A DNA stretch of 64,000 nt from Parietaria judaica (taxonomy: Eukaryota; Streptophyta; Magnoliopsida; Rosales; Urticaceae), in the NCBI GenBank assembly GCA_954871525.1, contig OX940868.1, positions 11,646,056 through 11,710,055 on the forward strand, in the 5' to 3' direction. Of this stretch, positions 47,907 to 60,110 are shown piece after piece (position 1 is the first letter of the stretch; each line of letters opens with the position of its first letter). The notes below the pieces were generated by a model. That model saw only the letters and a program-made list of their open reading frames with translations, had not been told where the DNA came from and did no database searches. The translations under genes were made by a program, and so were the position numbers.

Positions 47907-48751
47907 CTTCCATTGACATGATGAGGAATTTCTTGTCAAAATAATACCAGCAATTATTATAAGACAAATAATAAGAAAAAACCACCATCATATATATATC
48001 CCATTTTATTTTTGGATTATATATCACATTATTATTACAGAATGTTTTGTTAGTTATAACTTATTTAGCTTCCAAGACCTGTGAATTTGACTCCTCTATT
48101 TTAAAAATGCTGAAATTTTCTCTGTTTTATGATTTTAATGTTTATTTGGTGTTTTTTCTTTCTAAAAGTAATAAAAATAGTTTAAATTTAATATGTTAAT
48201 CATTTATTAATATAATAAAATAATATTATTTTTAATTTAATTGAACTCTTAAATAGTTTCAAATTTATTTTTATTTTAATTTTCATTTAACTAAATTATT
48301 TTTTGTTTTTTTAACTGATAGACAAAAAGTTAAAAATTTACACAATACATCATAAAAACTATTTTAAGAACAAAGAGATTAACTCTTCATGGATATTTTA
48401 ATTATTTTACTAAAAAAAGCTAAATTTGTTTTTTATTTATTTAATAAAATAGGATGAATATATTAACGCTAATAAGTAGTAATTCTTAGAATGTACGGTG
48501 TATACACTTTATTCTAAAGCAATACAGAGCTTTTAATCAAACTTAAATCTTAAGTATGAGTGAACATATCTTGTAATATTTTGATCAATCTCTACTCTAA
48601 TAATATCAACTCTTATCAAAGATAAAATAGTACTGAATATTGATACCGAGAGAAAGACATAGCGCCACGCACTGGGGAGCTACATGTGCATGTACATACA
48701 CTTATTTTAAAAAATTATTTATTTTTTGTTGTTGTTTTAAAATATAGAAGG
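47907..48751. other. intergenic, unassigned
   Basis: Very AT-rich; nothing recognised. Confidence 0.5.
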
Positions 48752-48756
48752 GAACT

Positions 48757-49093
48757 TGATGAAGAATGTATCCTTGGAAAATCAATAAGATTGGCAAATT
48801 ATGGAGCACGCATGATCGGAAAATCAAGAAGATAGCCAGTTAAGATTTGTTTAATTATTGCTTTTATTATATTGATTATATGATTATATGTGATATTTGT
48901 ATTTACATTATTTCCTTTATTTCTATGATTCATCTAGTTATTTTAGGATATTAGTCATGCTCCATTTCCATTATAATTGTTGTCGACAATTGCATGGAAG
49001 TGAGTTTTATGATGAATGAAAATTCAGCTTATGCTTGAGAAAGTCGAAGTGTTATCTCGCAAAGACGTGTTCTTCGTATCTTTATCTACATTA
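48757..49093 (+). repeat. 5' LTR of miniature element
   Basis: Starts TGATGAAGAATG, ends CTACATTA (the final CA changed to TA). Equal in length to its partner. Confidence 0.88.
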
Positions 49094-49132
49094 GTTGGTA
49101 TAAGAGTCACTTGTTTCTGTGCAGAGGCACCG

Positions 49133-49990
49133 ATGAAACGAGTTGTTCGCGACGCTTTCGTAGAGGATATGGTGAGACGAGAGGAGGTCGACGGATTCCG
49201 TGCTCAAGTGGAATTGTTGATCCGTCAGATGGCTACGATGATGCAGAATCAAACAGAGCAACGACGCCGAGACGAGTCCGACACCGAGGACCGAGCGAAC
49301 CTATTCGGGCATAATTTTGGCGGCTACGGTCACGCGATGCGTTGACGTGAGGCGTTCCCAGAAGATGCGCGATGGGTAGCGGCGTTCCAAGTGGCTATCC
49401 TGGAGTACAACGTACGATGAGGCGGAACACGGCGAGGCCGTGTACGACGAGTCGATTTACGGCGACACGGAGTATGACGAACCCGTGTACGATGAGTACG
49501 ACGAGCCCATGTACGACGAGGCGGAGTACGCCAAAATTGTATATGACGGGGTCGTGTGTGACAACGCAGAAAATGACAAGACCGAGCACGAGGAGGCCGA
49601 GTGTGATGAGGCCGGGAAAGAGGAGACTGAAGATGACGAGAATAAATTCGAGAGTGGTACATTTATATTTCTTTTTGTTCATGAATCATGTTTGACCGCA
49701 AGTGAGGCTCCGAAAATCAAGTCGAGCCCAACCATGGATTTCAACAACGGAGGTTCGGAGAGTAGTGATCCAAAGACGCGCATGTATAATCGTGACAGCC
49801 AAAAGAGAAGTGTCGAAAACGTTGTGCAACTGCGAGAGAGATGTTTATCCAAGGAAGTCATTTTAAACCGACGACTTTGGCGCCGATACAGGCGTGGTGA
49901 TGGTTGCGGAGGCTCGACGCGGGCTGACGACCCAAATTCGAGGATGAATTTTCTCCTCATCGGGAGAATGATGAAGAATGTATCCTTGGA
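49133..49990 (+). pseudogene. gag remnant of miniature element
   Basis: The first part (49133-49345, starting MKRVVRDAFVEDMVRREEVD) resembles the N-terminal part of plant Ty3-like gag proteins with a predicted coiled stretch. A frameshift follows, then an acidic, Tyr/Asp/Glu-repeat stretch (YDEPVYDEYDEPMYDE, 49440-49640) of the type found in gag-pol linkers. The frame runs on into the 3' LTR. No enzyme domain is present. The Ty3-like assignment is tentative. Confidence 0.55.
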
Positions 49991-50305
49991 AAATCAATAA
50001 GATTGGCAAATTATGGAGCACGCATGTTCGGAAAATCAAGAAGATAGCCAATTAAGATTTGTTTAATTATTGCTTTTATTATAGTGATTATATGTGATAT
50101 TTGCATTTACACTATTTCCTTTATTTCTATGATTCATCTAGGTATATTAGGATATTAGTCATGCTCCATTTCCTTTATAATTGTTGTCGACAATTGCATG
50201 GAAGTGAGTTTTATGATGAATGAAAATTGAGCTTATGCTTGAGAAAGTCGAGTGTTATCTCGAAAAGACGTGTTCTTCGTGTTCTTCGTATCTTTATCCA
50301 CATCA
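49969..50305 (+). repeat. 3' LTR of miniature element
   Basis: Ends CCACATCA before the duplicated GAACT. Contains a duplicated GTGTTCTTC at about 50269-50287 not present in the other LTR. Confidence 0.88.
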
Positions 50306-50310
50306 GAACT

Positions 50311-51238
50311 TGTTAAAACTCTCTAAGCCTCTTGAGTTGGTGTAATTGGGGCGAGAAAAGAGCGCCTAAACATTATCATTCAATTTCATTAAACAAAGCT
50401 TCATGAATAAAGACTAGAGAATCCTCAAACGAGCAAAATCCTAAGCTAACACTATTACAAGCCAAACTAAATAAGTGATAAGCGACAAATTTAGTGTTTG
50501 GATGACTCAAATGAAATTGAACCAAAGAAAATAATAATTGTTGTTCATTAATTGTGATTAAGGAAAAAAATAGATATTTTTGTGGTTTAAGAGTAAATAA
50601 TGTAGGTTCCAAAATAATTTGGAACTTTTGCCGAAATAAAAACACCACTCCAAAAACTAATGAAGAAAAAGGAAACGACAATGGGAGCTGCACTTAGTGC
50701 TTTTTGTTGGGTTTGAAATAAATAAGGGAGAGTATAAAAATATGAGATAAGAGAGAAAGACTTCTCTGACTATATTGATGAGCAAATTGAAGAGTAGAGG
50801 ATGCATTTACAAAGCCACAAAACGTGGTTTATATAGAGAACAAAGTGCATAGGAAATTACTAACTTACCCTTAAAACCTTATCTACCAAGCTACTAGATA
50901 TAATAAAAAATAGCAATCAAACTTGATCACCAAGTACATGATGTCATAGCTTACGTTTTTCTACAAATAATGGCTGGAATATGAGCTTTTCGACTTTTAT
51001 CACTTCTTGACCCAATAAGCATTCTAGTACTTTTAAAGACAACATTATATTTTTAACAATTTTAATAGTCGCTTCAATATAGTTCTTCATAATTTTTTAT
51101 TTAAATAATTGAGAGAAAAAAAAATCACTCAAAAACATATTTAGTACACCGCCTGAAACGAAAATCTGACTACGCCACTGGCGCTACGCAAGATCCACTA
51201 CGCCTGTTTTTGTATTTTTTTTTTCTTCAGAAATTTGA

Positions 51239-51281
<43 letters not shown>

Positions 51282-51724
51282 ATAGAACAATATATAATAT
51301 ACGTGGAACCACAACGTCGTATCTAAAGTAGAAATACTTACAAAATTTGATTATTTGCAATATGTTGTAGTATTATACGTACATAATACGTTATGGCCAT
51401 TTCGAAAACATTGCAGCCTTACACCCGAGTAGATAGATTGATCATGCATGGTTTTTTGGAAGTAGAAATCACCAGACCAAAGAAAGATGGTATATATATA
51501 AGATGATTCTACAGATTAATATACAATGTATAAGACATGTAAAAATTTCACAAAAAGACGTATACATCATATTTTGTTGACGGTCACAACACGTTATGCG
51601 AACAATACTTAGCTCAAATACTCAATTTGACTTCTCGGTACTTACAAAATGTTTACCGATATATTAATAAATCAAATTGACATACAAATAAACTTGATGT
51701 AATAATGGCTTGAAAGATCTTGAG
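50311..51724. other. intergenic, unassigned
   Basis: AT-rich. The edge of a possible small TIR element (reverse: CAGTGGCGTAGTCAG) lies at 51163-51185, and an (AT)n run at 51240-51277. No gene. Confidence 0.45.
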
Positions 51725-51729
51725 CATGT

Positions 51730-54481
51730 TGTTGGACATGTGTCCTTAAACACGATATTTAACCATTTGTAAAATATTATGACAAGTCATTGAATAAAGA
51801 TGATACTTATTATATTAATCTTATTATAGTTTCTGGTAGAGTAAAATAGAATGTTTGATTTCTTAGTTCATAAAAGATGCAATTATGCTATTATTATCAC
51901 AACAGAGTCGATGTGAGGAAGAATTAGTAATCATAATAAATGAACTTAAAATGTCCGTGACTTGATTAACTGGGTGGGAGCCCATTAACCGTGTAAGGTC
52001 ATTAATGTGACTAAGTGACAATCCTATTCTGGATTATGTGTGTGTCACACTCACTAGAAGTGCATTAAGTATGAAGCGTCTTCATACTGGACTGGACCTG
52101 ACTTAAACTCAAGAAGTTATCGTATAAGACCGTCACTGATAACTTGTAGTTGAGTCACAAAATGATGATCAAATGGATATTAGTTCTAAGTCCTGAGTGA
52201 TCATGAGTCCGAGCTACTGGCTTGATTGTTCTTTGATTTAACCGTTAAAGAACACAAGATATTGCCGATGTTCCCAACGCTATTATTTTGGGAACATGAT
52301 AGTCAGTAGTAAGGATAGCTTGATCATAGACATGGGCATCACAAAGCTCTCTTCAGAGTCTTGATGATTCCCTGAATTGTCAGTGGTGAGAAGTGAGAGG
52401 TACCCGTGCGCAACTTATGAATCGAAACCATAAGTGGGTTGCTCATAATATTACTGACGAGTCAAAGATGAAAATGCAATGAGGGACATTACGGTAAAAA
52501 CCGCCTCCTCATGTGTGAGTCATCAAGTAAAAGGACAATAACTCGAATTTGATTGTATCAATGGACACCCTGCTGTTATAAGAGAATAATATATACTGTA
52601 TCACTAAAGAGTGCAGCCTTGGGTCTATAGTGGAATCACTTCGAGGTTTGACGAACAACTAGCAGTTCGTTGGAGCTTAAGTGATACGGGTCCATGGTCC
52701 CCAGGATAGCTCCGTAACGGATGATACGTACGTGATTAAAATACATTCTTGATAATGTTTAATCATTTGGCTCGACTTATAAAACTGAAAAGTCTGTGTC
52801 AGATGTCAGATAGTTTTATCGTTAGCGTGGCAAAAGTACCATATTTTGGTACACGGTATTAACTGATAAAAAGAAAGTTATAATTTATATTTTCTAACAG
52901 AACCATGTTGTTGTAAATTAAATTCTATGCAACTTTTCTTTTTGAACCTAGTCATTCAGACTTACGGTTAGTGATTTATGGATTTTCTAAGTTTATGACT
53001 CATTTCGATAAACTATGAAATTAAACCACATGTCACGAGTTTAAATGATGGTGTGGCACCATGACATTTAATGCGTGATATTGAGATCAGGTTTTATTAA
53101 TATAATTTAATTATTTGGATTTAATTATTAATATCTAATTAATAATTAATAATTAAAAGATTTATATTAACAAATAAAAATATATATTTATATATGTGTA
53201 AATTCGAATTAGGGTTTGGTAAATAAAAACCCTAGATAATTAAAATAGTTAGAATTGGATATTTTGTATTTACGGCATAAGTACCTAATGTTTTGGTATT
53301 TTGGCAAAACCCTAAAATCAATTTAATCCATTGGATCGGTTATGATTTAATATCAACCGTTGGATTGAGATAATTGATTTGAACCCTAAATGTAATTCGA
53401 AATTGAAAGTTGGTGACCAAGTTTAGGTATTTCGAATTTGCTTAACTAATTATATCCGCTGGATCGGTTTCGAGATTTAATCTTTACCGTTGGATTAGAA
53501 ATTAATTAATATTATATATATATATAATATATAATTCGAATAATGATGTTGATAAGAATTCGAATTAGGGTTTCAGTGAAACCCTAGGGCATTTGATTTT
53601 ATCCCTAATTGATTTGATCCATTGGATTGGTTTAAGATTTATTTTTAACCATCGGATCTAGATAATCATCAACAAATTCGAATTTTAGTATATATATATA
53701 ATTCAAATTTAATTAATATGATGATAAGATTAAATATTTTGATCTTATCATGTATTATTATTTAATTAAATCCTGATTAATTATATCAAGTGGATTTAGA
53801 TGAGATTGAATCTGGACCATTGGATTGAAATAATTAATTATATTTAATTAATAGAATTCAAATAAAGGGAGGGAATCTTAAATCTCCAAATCGGTTACAG
53901 CTTGAGCCTATAAATAGGAGGCTCATTCTACACATTTTTCACACCTTTCCCCAGAGCAAAAACTCGAGCTCTCCCTCTCTCTTTAGGGTATGCGAGTTTT
54001 CTTCTTCTGATCTCTCTTCTGCTTCGGCTTAGGAGATATTTTTCTCCGGTAGCTTTAAAAGAACCGTTAGTTAAATTTTGCGACGGAGTCCTGCCGGCGA
54101 AGCCCACGCTTCGGTACGAGGATTTCAGGAGAATATCCCGGAAGATCAGGGGAGTTTCCCTCAGCACCGGCGGAGCCCTGCCCAAGTCAGAACGCGCAGC
54201 CGGAATCGTCTTTGAGGTACGGCCTTATGCATTGGGTCAATAAATGCAACCATTTACTGCTTTCTATTTATTTCCTATTCGACTAGATTATTGATAATGA
54301 TTATGAAACATTAAATTCGAAATATTTATCGGATCTTAACGAAATGATAATTACCCGATATCCGTGTCGTCGGTCCGGCAACAAATTTTCCGCTTTAAAA
54401 TAGTTTTGTAAATGTTACCGGGACGCCTCAGATGCTATTATCGTGGTAAGGAAGTCGGACTGATACCACCTATTTCCAACA
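51730..54481 (+). repeat. long solo LTR, about 2.75 kb
   Basis: Starts TGTTGGACATG and ends TTTCCAACA, so the ends are short inverted repeats TGTTGGA/TCCAACA. Flanks CATGT (51725-51729) and CATGC (54482-54486) agree in four of five bases. A TATA box (TATAAATA, 53909-53916) and a downstream AATAAA (54239-54244) fit an LTR with U3, R and U5. No internal region or partner LTR exists in the window, so it is a solo LTR left by recombination. The length would fit a SIRE/Maximus-like copia element, which is inference. Confidence 0.7.
53909..53916 (+). promoter_or_regulatory. TATA box of solo LTR
   Basis: TATAAATA followed by a CT-rich leader (CTCCCTCTCTCTTTAGG at about 53968-53990). Confidence 0.55.
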
Positions 54482-54486
54482 CATGC

Positions 54487-55943
54487 TACTATTCCTAGCC
54501 CGTCTGAAGTTGGCAATAGAACTTGAGAAGTTGAGAATTAAGATCGTGACTGACTTGTTCAATTGACACAACAATCTTATTTTTATTACTCTGATTTCAA
54601 TGCGTGAGCACCCTGATACTAAGTATTAACTTCACGACAATTTATGAAGGTACACGTTATCAGCATGAGAAATGTCAATAATTGACGCTAGAACAAGGTT
54701 GCAATTGGAAATTTAACATTTCTTCAAGGTGCGTAATTTTATGTGGGTAGTTGAGGAGTCCTAGCAATTACCTTGTTTGCATCACCATTTTCGTATTTGG
54801 CGTAACAGAGAAGCTGAGAGCCTGAGAGACTAGTGCTCATGTCTTCTTGAGTGTCATGAATCTGCGCGTTTTTGTTGGTATAAGGGATTGAAGTATCATA
54901 TGACCCAACTGTTGAGATTTTCAGCTCCCTAAAATCGGGTTATTGCGCGTATAAAGTATGTATGCAGGGAGCTATCAATCATTGATTTTGAGTTTATTAA
55001 ATTATGCCTAAAACAAAGGTTCTCGACCCAAACCGATTTTTTTTTTTTTAAAGAGAGAAGCTAATTATGAGTTTACAAATGAATAACGAGTTTACTGATG
55101 ACATTTTCTTAAAAAAAAAATATCAACAAGTAAAGTAACAGATTAAAGTTTATGGATCAACAATTGACAAAATTCATTGAAGTTTTTTTGTTTTGTTTTT
55201 TTATTTAAATAGAATAACCTATTGAAATTATATTATGTAATGTAATTCACCATAATTGACCAGTTAAGAGACATATTACTGGCTCATATTGCGCCGATGA
55301 AAGATGTTTAAGCCGTAGCGCCAATGAAAAGAAGGTACTTTGTTGACGTGTTTAACCGTTGGAAAAAGACGTTTTCTCGTCGCATTTAGCTACACTTTAT
55401 CGGACTTAAACAGCCGGCAAAAACAAAGTTCTCCCGACAAATTTAAATTTTGCTTAGGTGAAAGTACTTAATTCCCTAGCCATTATTATAGCACAGTGCT
55501 TGGTGCCATCACTTTTTTGTCCGCTGAAAGTTAAAATGCATTCACTAGCACTTTTGGTTACTTCTCTCCGTGCTTTCATCGCAGGCAAGAATGTCGTTTA
55601 TGTAATATTATTATGGATTGTTAATTAATAATATATAAAACCCTGTATTATGTATTATTGAAATCTAGGGTAGATAGATAGATTATTAATAGTTGGCTAC
55701 TCAAGAATTCTCATAAATGGTAAGCAGTCAATCTTCATTCCGCTAATTTCCACATGCAGAACCTGATCATATTAGATTCATTATGAATAAAACATTAACT
55801 GGATCTTTAATTTCTCTCTACATATTATTTATTTTGTGCCTTTGTGGCTCTGATATTGATATTATACTACTATTATTAAACTTAATTTTAATAATAAATA
55901 AAATGCATTACGTGGGCCAAGTATTGTAACAAGAAGAGGTTGT
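54487..55943. other. intergenic, unassigned
   Basis: AT-rich. At 55290-55460 there is a GC-richer block (CCGTAGCGCC, GTCGCATTTAGC, CCGGCAAAAACAAAG) that could be a decayed DNA element; no ends were found. Confidence 0.4.
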
Positions 55944-55956
55944 AAAAATTGAAGTT

Positions 55957-56350
55957 TAGGGTTTAGGGATGTCGACTCGGCACTCACCGGAGAGTGCATT
56001 GCGATGCGACGGGGGCTTCTTTTTGCTCGTGAAAGGGGGTGGAAGATTGAGCATGCCGAGACAGACTGCTTGCGGGCCTACCACCTCACCAAGGCACGTG
56101 ACTCGTTGGGCTTGCAGGGCCCGATTATTGCGGATATGCAGGAGCTCGGCCGAGAGGTAGGCGGGACCGGAGAGTGGACTTGGGTTCCACGAGAATGTAA
56201 TGAGGTGGCCAATGCTTTGGCCAAGAGACGTTTTTCTTCTCTTGTTTCGGACCTCATGTGTCCTTATTGCCCGGAGTGGCTTGTAGCAACGGTGTTGAGG
56301 GATTTTTCTCCCCAAACTTTTTGATTGAATGAAATCAATTTTCTTTAAAA
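55957..56350 (+). mobile_element. 5'-truncated LINE with poly(A) and 13-bp target duplication
   Basis: AAAAATTGAAGTT stands at 55944-55956 and again at 56351-56363. The insert is 394 bp and ends with an A-run after ATGAAATCAATTTTC, typical of plant L1-like elements. It carries only the end of ORF2. Confidence 0.92.
55962..56324 (+). pseudogene. LINE ORF2 end, RNase H-like domain
   Basis: An open frame of 120 codons to a stop at 56322-56324. SALTGECIAMRRGL (Glu), AETDCLRAYHLTK (Asp) and WVPRECNEVANALAK mark the plant RNase H-like domain of non-LTR elements; the first catalytic Asp is lost by 5' truncation. It has no start codon of its own and no stop inside, so it is recent. Confidence 0.88.
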
Positions 56351-56363
56351 AAAAATTGAAGTT

Positions 56364-57783
56364 ATTTATTAATAATTTAGGTAGAAGTCAGAAGTGGCTG
56401 ACATATTTATTTAAGCCTCGTGTCTTTCAGTTCTGTATCTGATTTCTTCTTTGCTTTCCTTTAACGTTAAACTCTATATAATTTTGGTTTATTTAAATAA
56501 GAAGTAGCATGTTTTTTGAACATTGCAATCAAAGTTAAAGAATCGGATGACCTCTCATAATTTAATTCTACATGTATATGGTAATGGATATTATAAGATT
56601 GTAAAAAATTAATAAGTTATTATACCGATCATTTGTAAGTTCACCGATATTACATAAATTATAAATTTATTAATAACCGACGATTATTATGTAAAAATTT
56701 CATATATTTATATAGACATTCATACATTGATTCATATAAATATATCATAAATTATTTTTGTATATAATGTAAATATTATTATCATTATATATGATACTCA
56801 GTACCTAACTGAAAAATATAGCTGTAAAATCCAATATTTGTTAATTTACTTGTTAATATACATCTATGTACTTGGTAATCAGATTAACAGTAATATATTG
56901 GTATTAAACCTAATGATATACATTCTGTACTGCTTATATATGATCACTTTTTTTTTTACTTCTTCTTATATATGATCACTTGAAACCAGAACCAAATTAC
57001 TTTCTTTTACGTACCAAAGGCATACATATCAGCTTTTACTTTAGCCTTTATTTTTAAGCGAAAATAAAAAGGCCGTCTTAGCGAGTTTAATTCTCCAAGA
57101 AAACAATGTGCGAAATATAAAAGTAAGACATGAAAAAGTTATATATGTATAGTGGTGGTCCTATCGAATGTAATAAAAAATTGAGTTGATATATAATTAA
57201 ATTATAAACGTAGGATTTCTGAGTTCATGCTTTAGGTCTCAGGCGCACTTAGCTTGCAGAATCCAATATAATTTATATATATTGATATATCCAGCCAATT
57301 AAAGCATACGTATTAATTATATATATACAGATATTGATATTCCATGATCCCAAATTACAGCATGCATAATTGTAGTTTGGCTAAAATTGAGTCGCATCAT
57401 TAATGTTGTACGCAGAGCATATAAATTTTAGAGTAGTAGTTGTTAGCTCTCAAATAAAAATTAACACATGAATTATAATAGTAACGTGTTTCATTTTCAA
57501 TGTAAGAGGTACATCTGTTGTAAATTTTGATTTATTATAAATTTTAATTAGAGTTCTGTTACACTTTAAGTTGATTATTCTTATAGTGTTTTCGAGTAGA
57601 TTAGACTTCAGACTCAACAACAATGATCAAGAAGTTGATTACCGTAAACCGCTCTACGTATACTAAAGGGCGTGTATATTGATAGAGTTTTCGTAAAATT
57701 TCAAAAGTTTGTGATCAATCTACCGATTCCGATTTTACGAGTATATATTCAAATAGATTAGGCTTCCGATGAAGTTTTTGTGA

Positions 57784-57823
<40 letters not shown>

Positions 57824-58499
57824 ATTATATATCAATGTCACCGTGTTTTCATGGCTAGTTGTTTCATGCAAAACAGTCGCCATAGAGTCAACAAGGATAC
57901 TTTCACGGGTTCGTGTGAAACAGAGCCGGGTTGTTGCCATTTTAACTCGAGATCCCACAATAATTGCGGGTAACCCATGAGTTGTCGTGGGTTTACCCCG
58001 GGCTCTCTATCTAACGTTGGTAGTGACTCATAATTATATCTCTTACTTATTTTTTTTTTTTAATTTAATTAAAGATAGTACATATAAAAGTACATTTTTT
58101 ACTTGTAAAATTTAAGATAAAATAAGTCAAATTCCTCCTCGGTCGTCTCCATTGATAGAGCTTTATCGGCCGAAGTTTCCGTGACCGCATCTTGCTACCG
58201 CCGCTGAAGCGCCTTACCGAAATTTTCAGTTTAGGGATATTTGTGTCAAAATCTACTTTCGGGAAGCATTGGCAGACAGATCAAAAGGTTTGAAGGGTAA
58301 ATGTGCCAATACCTGTTTTTTATTTAATGACAAGCATTAACAATTAGCACGTATTAAAAAAATATGAATTCCACAAAAAAGTTATGGTGTTAGTGTATAT
58401 GAAAATTGAAATCCTCAATGGAAATATGAAGAAGAAAACAAAAGATAATTAAATTAACACCTATCTTTTATAGGGTAATTAGTTTTAGTTCTTCATGTT
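56364..58499. other. intergenic, unassigned
   Basis: AT-rich, with an (AT)n run at 57788-57822 and a small imperfect inverted repeat (AGAGCCGGG ... CCCGGGCTCT) at about 57920-58010. No gene recognised. Confidence 0.45.
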
Positions 58500-58504
58500 A
58501 TCTT

Positions 58505-58687
58505 TGTTAGAGTATATTCTGTATAGCTGTAGTTTAGGCTTTATGTTTAGCTGTTGTTATTAACAGCTGTAGTTATCTGGGTATAAATACCAGATTGTAA
58601 TAGAATGTTCATCAAGTCAATACAAACAGAATTCTCTTTCCAAATCTGTTTGGCTCGCTCTCTTTCTTTCTCTTCTATTGTTCATCA
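58505..58687 (+). repeat. 5' LTR of copia element 2
   Basis: 183 bp, TGTTAGAG to TTCATCA. TATA box TATAAATA at 58582-58589. Contains inverted AGCTGT/ACAGCT words around GTTGTTATTAACAGC. Confidence 0.95.
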
Positions 58688-58699
58688 TGGTATCAGAGC
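58688..58699 (+). other. primer binding site, initiator tRNA-Met
   Basis: TGGTATCAGAGC directly after the 5' LTR, a perfect consensus copia PBS. Confidence 0.92.
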
Positions 58700-58757
58700 A
58701 ACGATCGGCATCTGAAGAAGCTTCCATGGAGGATTCCAGAAGCAACAATGGCGATCA

Positions 58758-60110
58758 GTGAATCTCGTCTCCTTCAGCCACTCGTTGTCGATCAAGTTGC
58801 ATGAAACGAACTTCCTCGTCTGGAAACAGCGAATTCTTTCAGCTGTTCTTGGATATGGCCTTGAGGAGTATCTTTTCAACAAGGATCTTGCACCTTCAAG
58901 ATTTGAAGAATCTGGTTCTCCAAACAGAGCCTTCAATCTCTTTTGTAAGCAAGATCATATCCTCATGCTATGGATCTTGACCTCGATCTCAGATCTGCTT
59001 CTTCCTCACCTGGTTGGATGCGATTCAAGCTACGGTTTGTGGAATCGATTGAATGAATACTTTACCTCGCAAACAAGATCCAGAGCTCGTCAGCTGAAGC
59101 TCGAATTACAGAGCATCAAGAAAGAAGGACTTTCTTTGCTCGAATATCTCGCAAAGATCAAGTCGATCGTGGATTCTTTGAATTCTGTTGGAACTTTCTT
59201 GACGACTGAAGATCACATTGATGCAATTCTCAATGGATTGCCACCGGAGTATGAATCCTTCGTCACGTCATTCGAGTTCAGCACGGCGCAATATTCGCTC
59301 GCGGCAATCGAATCAATGCTTCTGTCACGAGAAGCTCGCCGTGAAAAGACGTCCATAGGATCGGAGACCAACATCTCTGCAAACTACACGGCAAACCAGA
59401 ACCTCTTGCAAAGAGGTAATTCTCCTCATCATGTCTCTCGTGTTCATTCCTCGGCAAATAATCCTCGGTTCGGAACGAGTTCTGGAATGCGTGGGCGAGG
59501 CAATTTCCGTGTGTATGGCAGAGGTGGACGAGGAAAGCCTGCGTGGATGGAAAATCGACCTCAATGCCAACTTTGTGGAAAGTTAGGGCACATTGTTGCT
59601 GAGTGTTACTATCGGTTTGATCAGTCATTCCAAATCCCGACGAATCTGGTTGGGTGTGGCAGGCTGCAGTCCTCATCTCAACTGCAGTCCTCTCCTCAGA
59701 TTCATGCTGCCTTCTCCACTCCCGAGGTCAGTGATGACTACGACTGGTATGCAGACTCGGGAGCGACTCATCATGTCACTCCAGACCCTCAAAACGTCCA
59801 ACATAGCCACGAATTTGGAGGAACAAGCCAAGTTCAAGTCGGTAATGGAGCAGGTTTGTCTATTTCTCGTATTGGCTATTCAAAAATGAAATCATCTCTT
59901 TCACACAAAACTTTCCACCTTCACAAACTCCTTCTTGTCCCCGAAATTAGTAAAAATTTACTCTATGTGCGTCAATTCTGCAAAGATAATGGGGTATTCT
60001 TTGAGTTTCATGATGACTTTTGCCTTGTGAAAAACAGCAAAACACGTGAAGTTGTCATAAGAGGGACGCTCAAAGATGATCTCTATTGCTTTGACTCATC
60101 AAGTGTCTAA
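58758..60110 (+). pseudogene. copia element 2 gag and protease
   Basis: The frame opens at a GTG without an upstream in-frame ATG; the ATG at 58726 is in another frame and stops after 11 codons, so a one-base shift near the start has probably uncoupled the start. The gag domain (LSIKLHETNFLVWKQ) runs to about residue 200, then comes a Gly-Arg-rich part and an intact CCHC knuckle C-QL-C-GKLG-H-IVAE-C. The protease has YADSGATHHVT. A TAA at 60108 ends it before integrase. Confidence 0.9.

Larger units (their letters stand above)
48757..50305 (+). mobile_element. miniature LTR element (TRIM-like), 1.55 kb
   Basis: Two 337-bp LTRs (48757-49093, 49969-50305) and a perfect target duplication GAACT (48752-48756, 50306-50310). 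PBS TGGTATAAGAG at 49096-49106 and a purine run CGGGAGAA before the 3' LTR. The interior is only 875 bp and carries gag-like remnants and no protease, RT or integrase. Confidence 0.9.

Noticed and set aside
55290..55460. Possible CACTA-element remnant
   Set aside because: GC-richer words only; no CACTA ends or target duplication were found.
57900..58015. Small foldback with AGAGCCGGG-type ends
   Set aside because: Arms are imperfect and no target duplication was visible; too weak to call a MITE.
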